Under the pieces are notes generated by a model. The model did not search any database and was not told where the DNA came from. It worked only from the letters and a program-made list of their open reading frames with translations. A stretch of DNA of 64,000 nt from Alisma plantago-aquatica (taxonomy: Eukaryota > Streptophyta > Magnoliopsida > Alismatales > Alismataceae): the NCBI GenBank assembly GCA_963693085.1, contig OY856413.1, positions 542,018,379 through 542,082,378 of the forward strand, read 5' to 3'. Every line of letters starts with the position of its first letter. Position 1 is the first letter of the stretch. Shown piece by piece: positions 12,892-24,673 of this stretch. Made by a program: the position numbers and the translations under genes.

Positions 12892-13840
12892 GTGGATACT
12901 AAGGCGAAAGGTCCTAGCCTCAAGGAGGTAACGGTTGTCCGAGAGTTCATAGATGTGTTTCCTGATGAGTTTCCCGGTGTTCCCCCACCTCGAGAGATTG
13001 ATTTTGAGATCAATCAGGTACCAGGAACACAACCAGTTGTGCAGACACCATATAGGATGGCTCCAACAGAGATGGCAGAGTTGAAGAAGCAGATACAGGA
13101 GTTGTTGGAGAAAGGTTTCATCCGACCGAGCACGTCACCTTGGGGTGCTCCAGTGTTGTTCGTTAAGAAGAAGGGTAGGTCGATGCAGTTATGTATAGAT
13201 TACCAGCAGTTGAACAAAGTAACGATCAAGAATAAGTACACGTTGCCAAGGATAGACGATCTGTTTGACCAGTTGCGTGGTGCTATAGTGTTGTCAAAGA
13301 TCGATCTTCGGTCTGGATATCATAAGTTGAGGAATAAGGTGGATGACATACCAAAGTCAGCTTTCAGTATGAGGTATGGTCACTTTGAGTTTGTGGTTAT
13401 GTTGTTTGGGCTAACCAATGCACCTACTGCTTTCATGGACCTGATGAATCGAGTGTTCCACCCATTCCTAGATCAGTTTGTTGTAGTCTTTATTGATTAA
13501 ATTTTGATCTATAGTCGGGATAGGCAAGAGCATGAGCGACATCTTTGACAAGCGTTAACTCTTCTTCACCCACATCAGTTGTATGCCAAGTTCAGCAAAT
13601 GTGAGTTCTGGTTGAAGGAAGTGACATTCTTGGGTCACGTAATAACTGCAGAAGGAGTCCGGGTGGACCCTAAAAAGGTGGAGTCAGTTGCAGATTGGGA
13701 ACAACCAAAGACGTCGACAGAAGTTCATAGTTTTCAGGGTTTAGCTGGATACTACCAAAGGTTTATCAAGGACTTCAATGCAATCGCGTTGCGATGACAA
13801 AGATGACAAGGAAGGATGTACCATTTGTTTGGGATGATCA
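12892..13840 (+). pseudogene. GypL-A reverse transcriptase, catalytic aspartate replaced by a stop
   Basis: The open frame 12892-13500 covers the RT fingers and palm: [71 protein letters not shown] and [15 protein letters not shown]. The active-site block reads FID-stop-ILIYS where the family has F(I/V)DD, so the second catalytic aspartate is a TAA codon (13498-13500). The frame resumes at 13579-13797 with the thumb ([18 protein letters not shown], then [27 protein letters not shown]). After DVPFVWDD the sequence jumps at about 13841 into LTR sequence. RNase H and integrase are absent. Confidence 0.9.
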
Positions 13841-14502
13841 TTGTCAATCATGTTCCATAAAGAAATACTTGGTAATAATAGCCTTTCTCAGTATGTTACT
13901 CTTGTTATACACTTATTCATTTATTTGCTACTATCTTCTTTAACCTTTGAGGTTTTATAGTTGCGGGGGGGAGTTATGTTTCTCGTTGGGACTGTGTGTC
14001 TCACCCTGCTAGTTTACACTCTTTTTAGGTGATCACTCTAGACGTGGTGGTGGTCGTGAGGTTGCGGCCGAACAACAAGAAGAGCAGTAGAAGGCAAGAG
14101 ATGGACATTCTACTGTTTTGGTGGTTTTGTAGTAGAGTCCTAGAGTCATACCTGTACCCTCAAGTCCTTGGAGGTGTTTGATGATGTTTCACGATGTTTA
14201 GCTGTTTGTAGCTTTTGTATATCCTGCTACTGGCCGTACATGGCCTGTTATGTATGTATAAACATGTGATGAACTAATATGCTCTATTGCGACAGTGGGT
14301 GGCTTTAAGATGTGAACATATCTGGCAGGTGATCTTGCATATATCTATATATATATAACCTAATTTTCTTACAGGGAGTGGTTGCAAATGTTTTGTACAT
14401 ATGTTCCCCAATCGGTTTTATATAACCCGTGTTTTTGGTAATATATGGTTCCGCACATTTTCACGTGTCATCTCATTGTCTATGTGATGGCGGGGTGTCA
14501 CA
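13841..14502 (+). repeat. 3' LTR remnant of GypL-A
   Basis: It matches 10324-11050 almost base for base, apart from the shorter TA tract, and ends in the same TGTCACA. The first roughly 3.8 kb of the LTR is missing. The junction with pol shares about 16 bases (TTGTCAATCATGTTCC) with the intact LTR sequence. Confidence 0.9.
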
Positions 14503-14994
14503 AGATGAGTGTAGCGACTTTAGGTCTAAGAACCATAATCATCACTATCATTATGAGAGCTGAGTATAACTACCATTCTATTATCTCCATATATCACTCT
14601 CAAGATGGGTCTATTCAGTACATTGTTCTCTAAAAGTACCTATGTGTTTGGTTTGATATCACATATCATGACTAGTGAGATTCTATTGTCAGGAAACACA
14701 CATTCTAGTTTTATATATTATTATTGTCTATTTTTCTTCCACAATAATATCTGACTTGGGACATAACAAGAATGTATGTACTCTTATGATACATATGATC
14801 TCATTGTTTAGGTCCTCAACCTGAAGATATATGTCATCGAGTAACATTATTCTTTAGACATATAATGTGTCTATGTCATCATCTCATGATTGAGACAAAC
14901 ATAATAAATGTATTACCTTTATCATTATCAAATCATGTATTTAATTCACCATTATAACATCATATGATTGGATCTGTGGGCGTACATACCAACA
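14503..14994 (-). mobile_element. LTR-A copy (i), right piece
   Basis: It matches 22885-23373 along its length and ends at CATACCAACA, the reversed LTR start TGTTGGTATG. It directly continues the piece at 6272-6528 and was separated from it by GypL-A. Confidence 0.85.
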
Positions 14995-16702
14995 TGTCTT
15001 TAGCTCCCATGTGGCTTCATCATCACCATGGTGCTTCCAAAGAAGCTTTAATATCTCTATCATTTTATTCTTGATCTAATTCACCTTGGAGTCTATTATC
15101 CTCAAAGATGAGTCAGGATATGGCAATCTCCCTAGGAGTTCTAAAGGCTCAATGTTCAACACAGTAGTATAATCCTTCACATAAAGCTTTAGATTGGACA
15201 TATGGAATACATCATGCATCATATTGTAGTGTGGTAGTAAATCCAAATGATAAGTGGCCTCACCGATCTATTCTAGAACCTCGAATGAACCTTATATCAT
15301 GGACTCAATTTTCTATGTTTTTAGCTATATCTCGAAGGGGGTGGATTTTGAGGAATACGTGATCACCAACATTAAAATGAAAATCTATTTGTTTTGCATC
15401 ATCATATGGCTTCCGTCAATCCTAGGCACTTTCTAGCCTTTGCTTGATCAAAGAGACCTTATCAAAATACAACTGTAGTTCTTCTGACCTAAGAAAGGTC
15501 CTCTCACTGACATCTTCCCAATGAAGCGGTGATCGAAACAACCTCTGATAAAGAGATTCATATGAAGGCATCCCAATACTTGCTTGATAAATGTTGTTAT
15601 AGGCAAACTCAACTAAGGGTAGGCAATGTTCCCATGATCTTTACCAATCTAGTACACTTGTAGTTAGCAGACTTCTAAGTTCTGGATCGTTCTTTTTGAC
15701 TATTCATCAGTCTGGATGTGATAAGCTATGCTGAATTTTAACCTCGTACTGAGTACCTCTTGAACTTATTTCCATAACTTTGATATGAACTAAGGGTCAC
15801 GATTAGAGATAGTTGAACTTGGAGCATCATGAAAATGAACTATCTCTCTAATGTAAATCTCAATTAAGTCTAACACCTAGGTAGTTGTCTTTAGGGAAAG
15901 GAAGTGTGCTGACTTGGTTAAGCAGTCCACCACAACCCATATTGCATCATGACTTTTTGTTGCCATAGAAAGACCCATCACAAAATCCACGGTGATCTGG
16001 TCCCATTTCCACTCATGAATCTTAATCGATTGTAGTAATCCACTAGGTTGTTGATCCTCAGCCTTCACCATATCACACGTAAGACAACTAGCCACATACA
16101 AGTCTATGTCTCTCTTAATACCTGACCACTAAAAGTATTGATCCATGTCTTTGAACATCTTAGTGGTGTCGGGGTGTACAATATATTTAAACCCATGGGC
16201 CTCTTGACAGATACAATTCTTCAAAGGTGAATCTTTAGGAACCCAAATATGACTTTTGTATCAGATTCCACCATCCACACCCACTGAGTGGTGTGTTTGA
16301 GGATTTGACATCAAACCCTTCATCTTTTCTTACTCTGGGCTCATTATTTGGCTGCTACTAGCTCAATCAACAAGTTAGGCTTGATCTGGATATTGAAAAG
16401 ATGAATGATATATGCCATAGGCTATGGAATCTATCGAGAAAAGTCCTATAGTCTCTTCGAATTGTTAACCAAGTCATCTACACAAATGAGGCATTTTTGA
16501 CTGAGGGCATCAACTACCACATTGGCATTGTCGAGATGGTAGGATACGGTGAAATAAAAATTCTTTAGGTATTCCATCCAACATATTTGTTTTATGTTTA
16601 GGTCCTTTTAAATCAATAGGTACTTCATGCTCTTATGGTCAGTGAAGATGTCAAAGGTATCCCCATATAGATAATGTTGCCAAATCTTTAAGGCATATTT
16701 AA
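14995..16702 (-). pseudogene. GypM-C pol remnant: RNase H end, integrase, chromodomain-side region
   Basis: Read on the minus strand the order is RNase H ([25 protein letters not shown], about 16690-16600), the linker with YHLDNANVVVDALS (about 16520), then the integrase zinc-binding region and CLTCDMVKAEDQQPSGLLQ. The integrase core is ITVDFVMGLSMATKSHDAIWVVVDCLTKSAHFL, open over 15877-16101. The C-terminal region down to 15000 matches the minus-strand segment at 60183-60700. Many stops and frameshifts occur. It belongs to the same family as the elements at 36921-48645 and 57349-61352. At 14995 it abuts the LTR-A start. Confidence 0.85.
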
Positions 16703-19700
16703 TGTGATACCCCACGCCACACAAGAGAGATTACTCAAAACAAAATGTGGAAACAAAGATAAATAAGTGGATTATTGAAAAACACTAAATATTAAAACCG
16801 ATTGCACAAGGCACCAACCTCAGAAAAGTTGTGACATAAAGATCCATAATCTTCCATCTTTATCATATATCTTATAAAATGTCATACTTACAACATGCCC
16901 TATAGACATACCTATCATGCACAATATTTGTTTCTCTTGCATATACATGTACATCTGCCAACTATATACAACAAGGGTGCATAAACAAAAAAATCACTTT
17001 GACAACACCACCACAAAACACTCCAAACTATCCCCAAGACTTGAGTGTACAAGTATGACTCTAGGACTCTATCACCAAAAGACCTACAAGCAGCACACTC
17101 AAACTTATCAACTACTGGTCTTGCTGATCCTCCTCCTCAGCTACACGATCACCACCACATTGTGCACGACCACCTAAAATATGTGGAAACCGACGGGGTG
17201 AGACCAAACGTCCAAGCGAGAGATATAACTCTCTACCAATGCTATTAAAGCACATGTAAAGATATATGAAGAACATGGGTAAAGCAACAACTATGTGAAG
17301 CAGATCCAATTTCTAATATAAGAAGGGCATTTATCATCCTATAAGAAGATCAAGTACCTATCACGCATATAAATGTACATCTTCCAACTATATACAACAA
17401 GGGTGCATAAACAAAAAAAATCACTTTGACAACACCACCACAAAACACTCCAAACTATCCCCAAGACTTGAGTGTACAAGTATGACTCTAGGACTCTATC
17501 ACCAAAAGACCTACAAGCAGCAAACTCAAACTTATCAACTACTGGTCTTGCTGATCCTCCTCCTCAGCTACACGATCACCACCACATCGTGCATGACCAC
17601 CTAAAATATGTGGAAACTGACGAGGTGAGACCAAACGTCCAAGCGAGAGATATAACTCTCTACCAATGCTATTAAAGCACATGTAAAGATATATGAAGAA
17701 CATGGGTAAAGCAACAAATATGTGAAGCAGATCCAATTTCTAATATAAGAAGGGAAGTTATCATCCTCTAAGAAGATCAAGTACCTCTAACAGAGCAGAT
17801 AATCATTCCTAATCATCATAAGAAATTGCAATAGGCTGGTAAAACATCTTATCATCAATAAAGGAATATGAGGAACATGTATATCCACTACAAATTATAT
17901 TATACAAAAGCAAGCAAGGCCTCATCCAATGTTTTTTATTTGATCCTAAGCATGTACACTACACAAATTGTTATGTGTTTTATTATGTCCTGAGGATTTG
18001 AGTCGTACTACCCAAATCCAATCAATCACTACTAAGTCAAAATTGATGCCATACAAGGTAAATGGAAGAGTTGGAATCCGTGATCTCTCCAACACCTCCC
18101 GAGCAGCACGAGACTAACATCGTAGAGACATGTCAATCAACTGCACAAGTGACTCATAGTCTGCAGAAGGACCAGCTCACGAATGGCCATCCACATATAT
18201 CAACACCTAGCCCACCTTGGTACAAGTAATGACGCTAGAAGAACAGGCTCACACATGGCGGTTCTAACAAGAAGGAGTGGCTTACGCATGGCCATCCATA
18301 TCACAATGAGATCGGCTCAGGCATCGCCGTCTCACATAAAGTGAAATTAAGGATGAAAGGGGATACTCGACTTACACCCCACATATTAAAAATATGCATT
18401 CCAAGTAAAACTCATTTCACCAATCTAGCAATTAAGGCTGGCACTGGAAATGATCTATGTCATAGGGAAAAACTGTGTGATTAAGTTCCACTTGATTAGT
18501 TAAGTCCATTTGGGTGACTTTTAACATCAATCAATTTAAAACATATAAAACCAGAACAAACTCTACAAGATTAAGGGTATAGTACAATTTCAGAAGATAT
18601 AAAACGTATAAGGTGTGAACTTGTCACACTATCACCACATAACACCTGCACACTGCCATTCACAATACCATCACCACTATTACACAACCTCTCAAGGTTA
18701 TCACCAATGCCACATCATCATGGGATATCAATCCCTTAATCATAGCACTAGAGGGTACCACTTCACAATAGGCATATGGCCATCACCATGTCATAGGACC
18801 CATTACATCATTCCTGTATTACAAGTATTTCAACATGCCTCATAAAGGCTCATTCAACCAGTGTCACATCATGCTCACCATAGCATGCACTAGATATGAT
18901 AGCCAAGTTCACATCGCCTGCATGGTTAAAAATTGATAAATGAGAAAGAGGAAACATCTAAATTCATGTGTCACATCACTATCCCCTTGTGCCTCCACTA
19001 TTCATAATCATTACCATAGCATACCCATGAAATGGCATGCATTCAACCTATAAGGTTAGGAGTCTAGATATAAGAGAGATAATATCATAACATACTAGCC
19101 ATTCCAAGAAAGAGAAGTAAACATGTCACATTACTCATCATTGGGATTAGGGTTTTCCCTCCATAGTCGATTAGGGTTTGGAAGATAAATCCAACCACTA
19201 ATCCTAGGTTCATCATTTCCCATCATCTTGGAACATCCTTAGGGTTTAAGAACATGATTAGGGTAGATTAGATGTTATCCAAACAACACGTTATGTGACT
19301 TATGTATTACTCATACAAGGGTATCATCATGTGCCCAAGCATACATCTCAACCATCTACCATCATCATGTCTCAAACACTCCACATTTCTAGGTCGTAAA
19401 ATTAGCACTTAGTCCATGTCACGACCATTACACATAGAGTGTCTTGACTGTGACACTGAGAGTGTTTTGAACGTGACACCATGATTTAGCATTCCATCAC
19501 CAAAGGCATAGAGCTTGTCACAACCTCTTGGATCATAGGTATCTTGACCTCAAGAAGAGACATCACGAACCAAGTTTACATGTTGCAACCTCTCCCAAGG
19601 GTGTGTCATGACAAAAACTAAGAGAAGGTCAAGTCCCAAAACTAGGGAAACAACCTCACCAAAGTAGGGGTCAACATGACCATAAATCCTCAAGTTTTGT

Positions 19701-21571
19701 GACCTCCATCAAGACTAACAACAACACATAAAAAGGGAAGCATCTTGGCCAAGATGAACTGTGGTCGTGATCAACATGGGGTAGGTGTCTTGACTACCCC
19801 AAGGGATTATGTCAAGGTCTCAAAATAGAAACACAACTAAGGGAAAACCATGATCAACATGGAGGAGAAAGGCTCATGCAAAATGATCACCATAAACCCT
19901 AGGTCATACATCATGATACCACATGGAAGGATCTCATCTAAGAGAAAGGAAACCATGAATAAGGTACCCAAAATAGAACATTAACTTCCATTAACATGTA
20001 GGTACACGAACATCATGCATGCGATAAAAACGAAGGTTAAAAGGATAGGAGAAAACCACTATAACACTACAATCATCAAAATTAGGTATGTGAAATTAGG
20101 GTTTTGGAAGTCATCAAAACCAAGCAAGATAATCCTACCAAACAAGTTCTAGAGATTATCATCATCTAATATCATGTTAGGGAAACATTTTAAAGAGAGG
20201 ATACAGTAGCTTGCATTTATGAAAGAGTGCAAGTAATAGACAGGGCAAAGAGTTATATAACCCACTTTAAGATGATCACCACCAAGATCTTCAAACACCA
20301 AGATCAAGAGATCTAAGCAAACGATCCAAGTGTTGAACAAACTTCACCAAAAGCTCCAAACTTGGCCACAAGAGCACGTCAAGAAGGAGAAGACATAAGG
20401 TCAAATATAGCCCAAGAAAAGAAGCTCTTGGCCAAACCAAAAGAGAAAAGGGGAAAGAGAGGAGAAATCTTGTTCACTCTTGGGTCTACCTTGTCAAGAC
20501 ATTGTCTATGACCCTTGTGATGAGGAGTTTCTCTCCCAAATGACCAAAAAGGAAGAACCATGGCCTAGGGCCAAGAAAAGAGAGGAAGATGGAGGTAGGA
20601 GATCAAAAGAAACATCAACTTAGATGACAAACACTTACCAAGGATGAAATATGAGCTCAGATCACCACCACCACCACCACATGCAAGAGGAGATTAATCC
20701 CCAAGCTCCAAGGACGAACCTCCTTGCTCCACCAAGCACCAAGAAGAAGATAAGAAGGAGGAAGAAGATTTATGATTGAAAGGGTTGCAAAAAAGGAAAG
20801 ATATGGGGTAATATAGATGAAGGATGATAGAGAGAGAGCAAATGGGTGAGGTGTCAACACACTAAAGAAACCAAGGGACACTTGTCCTTGTAAAAGACCA
20901 ACATGCACCCACATGCAACCACTTAAACATGACATGCAAGATATGGTGATACACTCTAGGTAGTGTCTTGACCACCATGTCCACCTACATGGTCACAGTC
21001 ACGACCTTCCTAGGGTGTGCCTCCCATGGTTGCGACACCACCATCTAGGTCGAGACAAGGTACCACCATCAACCCTAGATCGAGACAACTTATGCTAGGT
21101 CATCCATCTCGACTCAGAATCACCTCAGACTATTAGGTCACAAACCTACACTTTAGAGGGGGTGTCTTGATCATGACACCCTCCAAAATAGACCTAGGTC
21201 ACCACCCATGGTCGAGACAACCCAACATACTTCATGGGTCGAGACATTTGAACATGCATGAAACCCTCATCACCCTTAAGGTGTCAACTCCTCAACCAGA
21301 TCTCAAACAAGGCTCCATCCTCTTTCTATTTCCTCTAAATGATGTAAAGAAAGAGAGGGAACACTCTAGAGGTGGCAAATTGCACATCAACCCCCTACGT
21401 TGGGGAAATTGCAATTTACACCAAAACTAGCACAAAAAGCACTAATAACATCCAAACAAGCTCAAACTTGAAACTTAAGCTTTCTACAAGTCCTAATCAC
21501 ATATCAAAGGATTAGTGAAAGATCATAAGCACAAAATTAAGCCAAATAAAATAGGGTTACCCCAAAACAAG
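16703..21571 (-). repeat. GypL LTR (about 4.9 kb), solo, inside GypM-C pol
   Basis: On the minus strand the sequence starts near 21571 with TTTTGGGGTAACCC, matching the first part of the LTR at 6553, and ends GGGGTATCACA at 16703. Internal blocks match in order: ACAAGTGTCCC (about 20880), the block near 20240 and the block at 18340-18560. About 25 bases of the LTR start are missing. No GypL internal sequence flanks it. Instead RT and RNase H of another gypsy family lie on either side, about 660 bases short of what an intact pol would have, so the insertion was accompanied or followed by a deletion. Confidence 0.75.
16932..17785. repeat. 427 bp tandem duplication inside the GypL LTR
   Basis: Two direct copies, about 16932-17358 and 17359-17785, differ at only a few positions. 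The matching parts of the other GypL LTRs are single-copy, so this duplication is specific to this copy. Confidence 0.9.
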
Positions 21572-21885
21572 ATTTATCATTAGTAGTCTATGAACATGTG
21601 AAGCGATCTGTTCTTATTCATTACTAAGAGGACCAGTACTCCCCATGGGGATGTGCTACATCATATGAAGCCCTTGTCTAACAATTACTTCTTTAACTCA
21701 AATAATTTATATGGAGCCTTCTTGTAGGTTCCATGGAAATTGGGTTTGTCTTGGGAGCTAGCTCTATTGAGAATTCCACTTCTCTCTCCAGAAGCATGCC
21801 TAAAAAAGTGTCCGAGAAAGCATCAACATAGTTAATTATCTCTATTTACTATAAGGATTGCACCTTCTATTTTGGCTCAGTCACT
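21572..21885 (-). pseudogene. GypM-C reverse transcriptase, N-terminal part
   Basis: The minus-strand translation gives YVDAFSDTFLGM, then REVEFSIELAPKTNPISMEP, and across a frameshift the blocks equivalent to [18 protein letters not shown] and the IDYRMIN start. It breaks off at 21572 where the GypL LTR begins, and the later domains resume at 16702. Its closest relative here is the RT at 45464-45900. Confidence 0.75.
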
Positions 21886-22525
21886 TGATGTGGCTTATTA
21901 TCACACTAACAAACTCACTCAAGGTTGAAATCCCTGAGCTTTTACCAAAACCTTATGCAGTAATACCACCTGCAAGCGGACGAGTCTTATTGCAGTATAG
22001 TTGAGGATCGAATCCCAAGAGACAACATTTTTAAGAATCATTGTTAGTCAAATCTAGCTCAAGAAAGACTAATATTTAGAATGATTGGTTGATTTGATGT
22101 TAATTAAACTAATTGCAAGAAAGTAAAGAGCAAAATTAAGGTTGATCTAGATTACTGATATGGGATCACTAGGGTGGTCTCGGGTTTCACCACCACTGCA
22201 TATGCAAACACATCCAAACACATAACATCCAGGTAAGATCTAACAATTCAAATACAACTACTACAACCCCCCCCATACGAAGGTTAGGCTTGCGTAAGCA
22301 TCACCTTAGGCATCAAATGTCTCATCACCATCCATATCACATACTTACGGCTCCGAAGATACAAAATCCAATTGAAGTTGTGGCCCTTCCTGAGGGATGT
22401 TTAGGCACACATAAGCGTCACCGTAGGCTAGATGTCTCATCCCCTCACATATCATACACTTACAACCTCAAGGAATCCCATTCTATTTCTAGTTTGGGGT
22501 TCAACTACATTAATTGTTCATGCAT
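21886..22525. repeat. R1, non-coding interspersed repeat, relative of R2 and R3
   Basis: Like R2 and R3 it has a TGA start, then a GATCGAATCCCAAGAGACA-type block (about 22010) and a block GGTTTCACCACC (about 22183). An imperfect 117 bp direct repeat lies at about 22287-22350 and 22404-22467. It sits between the GypM-C RT and the LTR of copia F. The right boundary is where LTR-A homology begins and I saw no clear target duplication. Confidence 0.5.
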
Positions 22526-23373
22526 CGTTTAGCACTTACAAATAATGATCATATAGTTCCTTTGTCTCTGATATCTAGATTGAACTCAAGGCATGGAATC
22601 ATCATCGTCTTCAATTTTCAATCCATGTTTCTTGAACTAGAGCAGACTATTGAGATACACGTGAGATCAATATCACATATTGACTCACATGATCATGGCC
22701 ATGCATTTCTCATTCTTGCTAATCAAGTGGCTAGGATATCATCTCTGGTAGGAGGGACAAATCTTATCTATGTCACTCACATTCAATCCTCATGTGTCAC
22801 AATTCACCCGAGCATCACCTTTATGACAACCCTTATTCAAAGTCACGTTGGATGGTGTGAAAATACATTGAGCGATATCTGACAAGTGTAGTGACTTCAA
22901 GTCTAAGAATCACAATCACCAATATCACTATGAAAGCAAATTCTGACTACCATTCAATGGTTCCATGTATCACTCTCAAGGTGAGTCTGTCCTGTACACT
23001 ATTCTCTAACAACTACCTATGTGCTTGGTCTGATATCACATTTCATGACTAATGAGATTATGTCATCAACCAACACACATTTTAGTCTTATGTATTGTTG
23101 TTTCCTATTTTGCTTCTACACTAATATCCAACTAGGGACATATCAAGAATGTATGTACTCTTATCATACATGTGATCTCATTGTTTAGGTCCTCAACCTT
23201 AAGACATATGCCATTGAGTAACATCAATCTGAGACATTTATTATGTTACATCATTATCTCATAACAGAATTAAACAAAATAAATGTAATTACCTTTTTAT
23301 TATTACAAAATCAATTGCATGATGCCACATTACAATCATCACATGATTGGCTCTCTGGGCATACATACCAACA
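22526..23373 (-). repeat. 3' LTR of copia F (LTR-A copy ii), truncated
   Basis: On the minus strand it begins TGTTGGTATG at 23373, right after a polypurine tract, and matches the LTR at 53784 onward for about 850 bases. At 22526 the match stops at R1, so the last roughly 1.1 kb of the LTR is missing. Confidence 0.85.
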
Positions 23374-23384
23374 TACTCCCACTT
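23374..23384 (-). other. Polypurine tract of copia F
   Basis: AAGTGGGAGTA on the minus strand, immediately before the LTR start, is the usual plus-strand priming site form in plant Ty1/copia elements. Confidence 0.8.
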
Positions 23385-23394
23385 GCACTTAGAT

Positions 23395-24648
23395 CCAATC
23401 ACTCATGGATCTTATTCCAAGTGAGCTAACATGTCCATCATTCTTCAGTTATGAAAGTGCTTTTGTCAATGGGTCAGTAATATTTATCTCAGTTGGCACT
23501 CTAAAATCTGCACATCTCCTCATTGTATGATCTCACATATGAGATGGAACCATATTCTATGTGCTTGGAACACAGATGCGATCTAGATTCCTTAGCTTAT
23601 GTGATATCTCCATTGTTGTCGCAATACAAATCTATTGTGTCGCAAATGCTAGGAACCACCTTAAGTTCACCGATGAACTTCTTGATCCAGACAACTTCCA
23701 TTTCTATATTGGATGCAACAATATACTCAACCTATTTGTAGAATAAACAACTGTCTCTTTCTTGGAACTCTTGCATCTCACAAATCCATTATTGAGGCAA
23801 GACACAAATCTTTCTTGTGATCGATAATCATCTTTATTAGTTTGGAAGCTTGCATCGGTACACCCCCTTACACCCAAATCTTCCTCACTACCATAAATAA
23901 GAAATTGATCCTTAGTTATTCTCAAGTACTTATGGATGTTCTTTACAAAAATCTAGTGACTCTCACCAGGATCTGATTGATATTTACTTGTCATGATCAA
24001 GGCATATGAGACATCAGGATGAGTGAATAACATTGCATACATTATAGATCCAATTGCATATGCATATGGAATCTTACTCATACATTCTCGTTCTTCACAA
24101 GAACTGGGACTTGTGCTTTATAGAAGATAATTCCATGTGACATGGGAAAATTCCCTCTCTTTAAGTTATGCATGCTGAACCACTTTAGCACTTTGTCTAT
24201 GCATGTACTTTGTCTTAGGCCAATAAGCCTTCTAGATCTATGTCTATATATCTTCATTCCTAATATGTAGAATTTTTTACCTAAATCCTTCATAGAGAAG
24301 GTACTTCCCAACCAATTCTTTGCCATCTATAAGGTAGGGACGTCATTCCCCATCAATAGTATGTCATATACATAAAATATGAGGAATGCAATTATGGTCC
24401 CACTAATCTTCTTGTACACACAAGGTTCATCTTCATTTAAACTAAAGCCAAAGTCTTTGACTACTTTCTCAAAATGAAGATTCCAACTCTGAGATGCTTG
24501 ATTCAATCCACAGATTGACCTTTGTATCTTACACACTCTATTGGCTTCCATTGGATTTATAAACCCATGTATACATCCTCAAGAAGATTCCCATTACGAA
24601 AAGTAGTTTTAACATCCATCTGTATTATATCATAGTTATAATAAGCTC
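23395..24648 (-). pseudogene. Copia F: RT second half and RNase H
   Basis: On the minus strand the order is QMDVKTTFRNGNLLEDVYM, ICGLNQASQSWNLHFEKVVKDFGF, the active-site block FYVYDILLMG (family YVDD, here YVYD), SMKDLGKKFYILGMKI and the Tnt1-like GCTDASFQTNKDD of RNase H. It ends with WIKKFIGELKVVPSI, LYCDNNG and a run matching SKHIxxxYHxIREI. Frameshifts and stops occur throughout. At 24648 the frame is interrupted by the L1 insertion and resumes at 30604. Confidence 0.9.
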
Positions 24649-24673
24649 CAATGAAGAGAGAAACCCTCTAAAC

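Larger units (their letters stand above)
6529..14502 (+). mobile_element. GypL-A: Ty3/gypsy LTR retrotransposon, internally deleted
   Basis: It is an 8 kb insertion inside LTR-A (i). It has a 5' LTR (6529-11050), a primer-binding site, gag, protease and RT, and then the end of a 3' LTR (13841-14502). The LTR begins TGATGTG and ends GGTGTCACA. Flanking 5-mers ACATG (6524-6528) and AGATG (14503-14507) could be a target duplication with one mismatch. The RNase H, the integrase and about 3.9 kb of the 3' LTR are deleted. The very long LTR suggests a Tekay/Del-like lineage, but I cannot place it without a phylogeny. Confidence 0.8.

Noticed and set aside
17045..17675. Two near-identical 67-codon frames that look like a duplicated small gene
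   Set aside because: They are part of the 427 bp duplication within an LTR; the related LTRs carry the same block without a conserved frame.
21886..22525. R1 as a clean insertion with target duplication
   Set aside because: I could not match 5 bp flanks, and its neighbours are two different elements, so the boundaries are only approximate.
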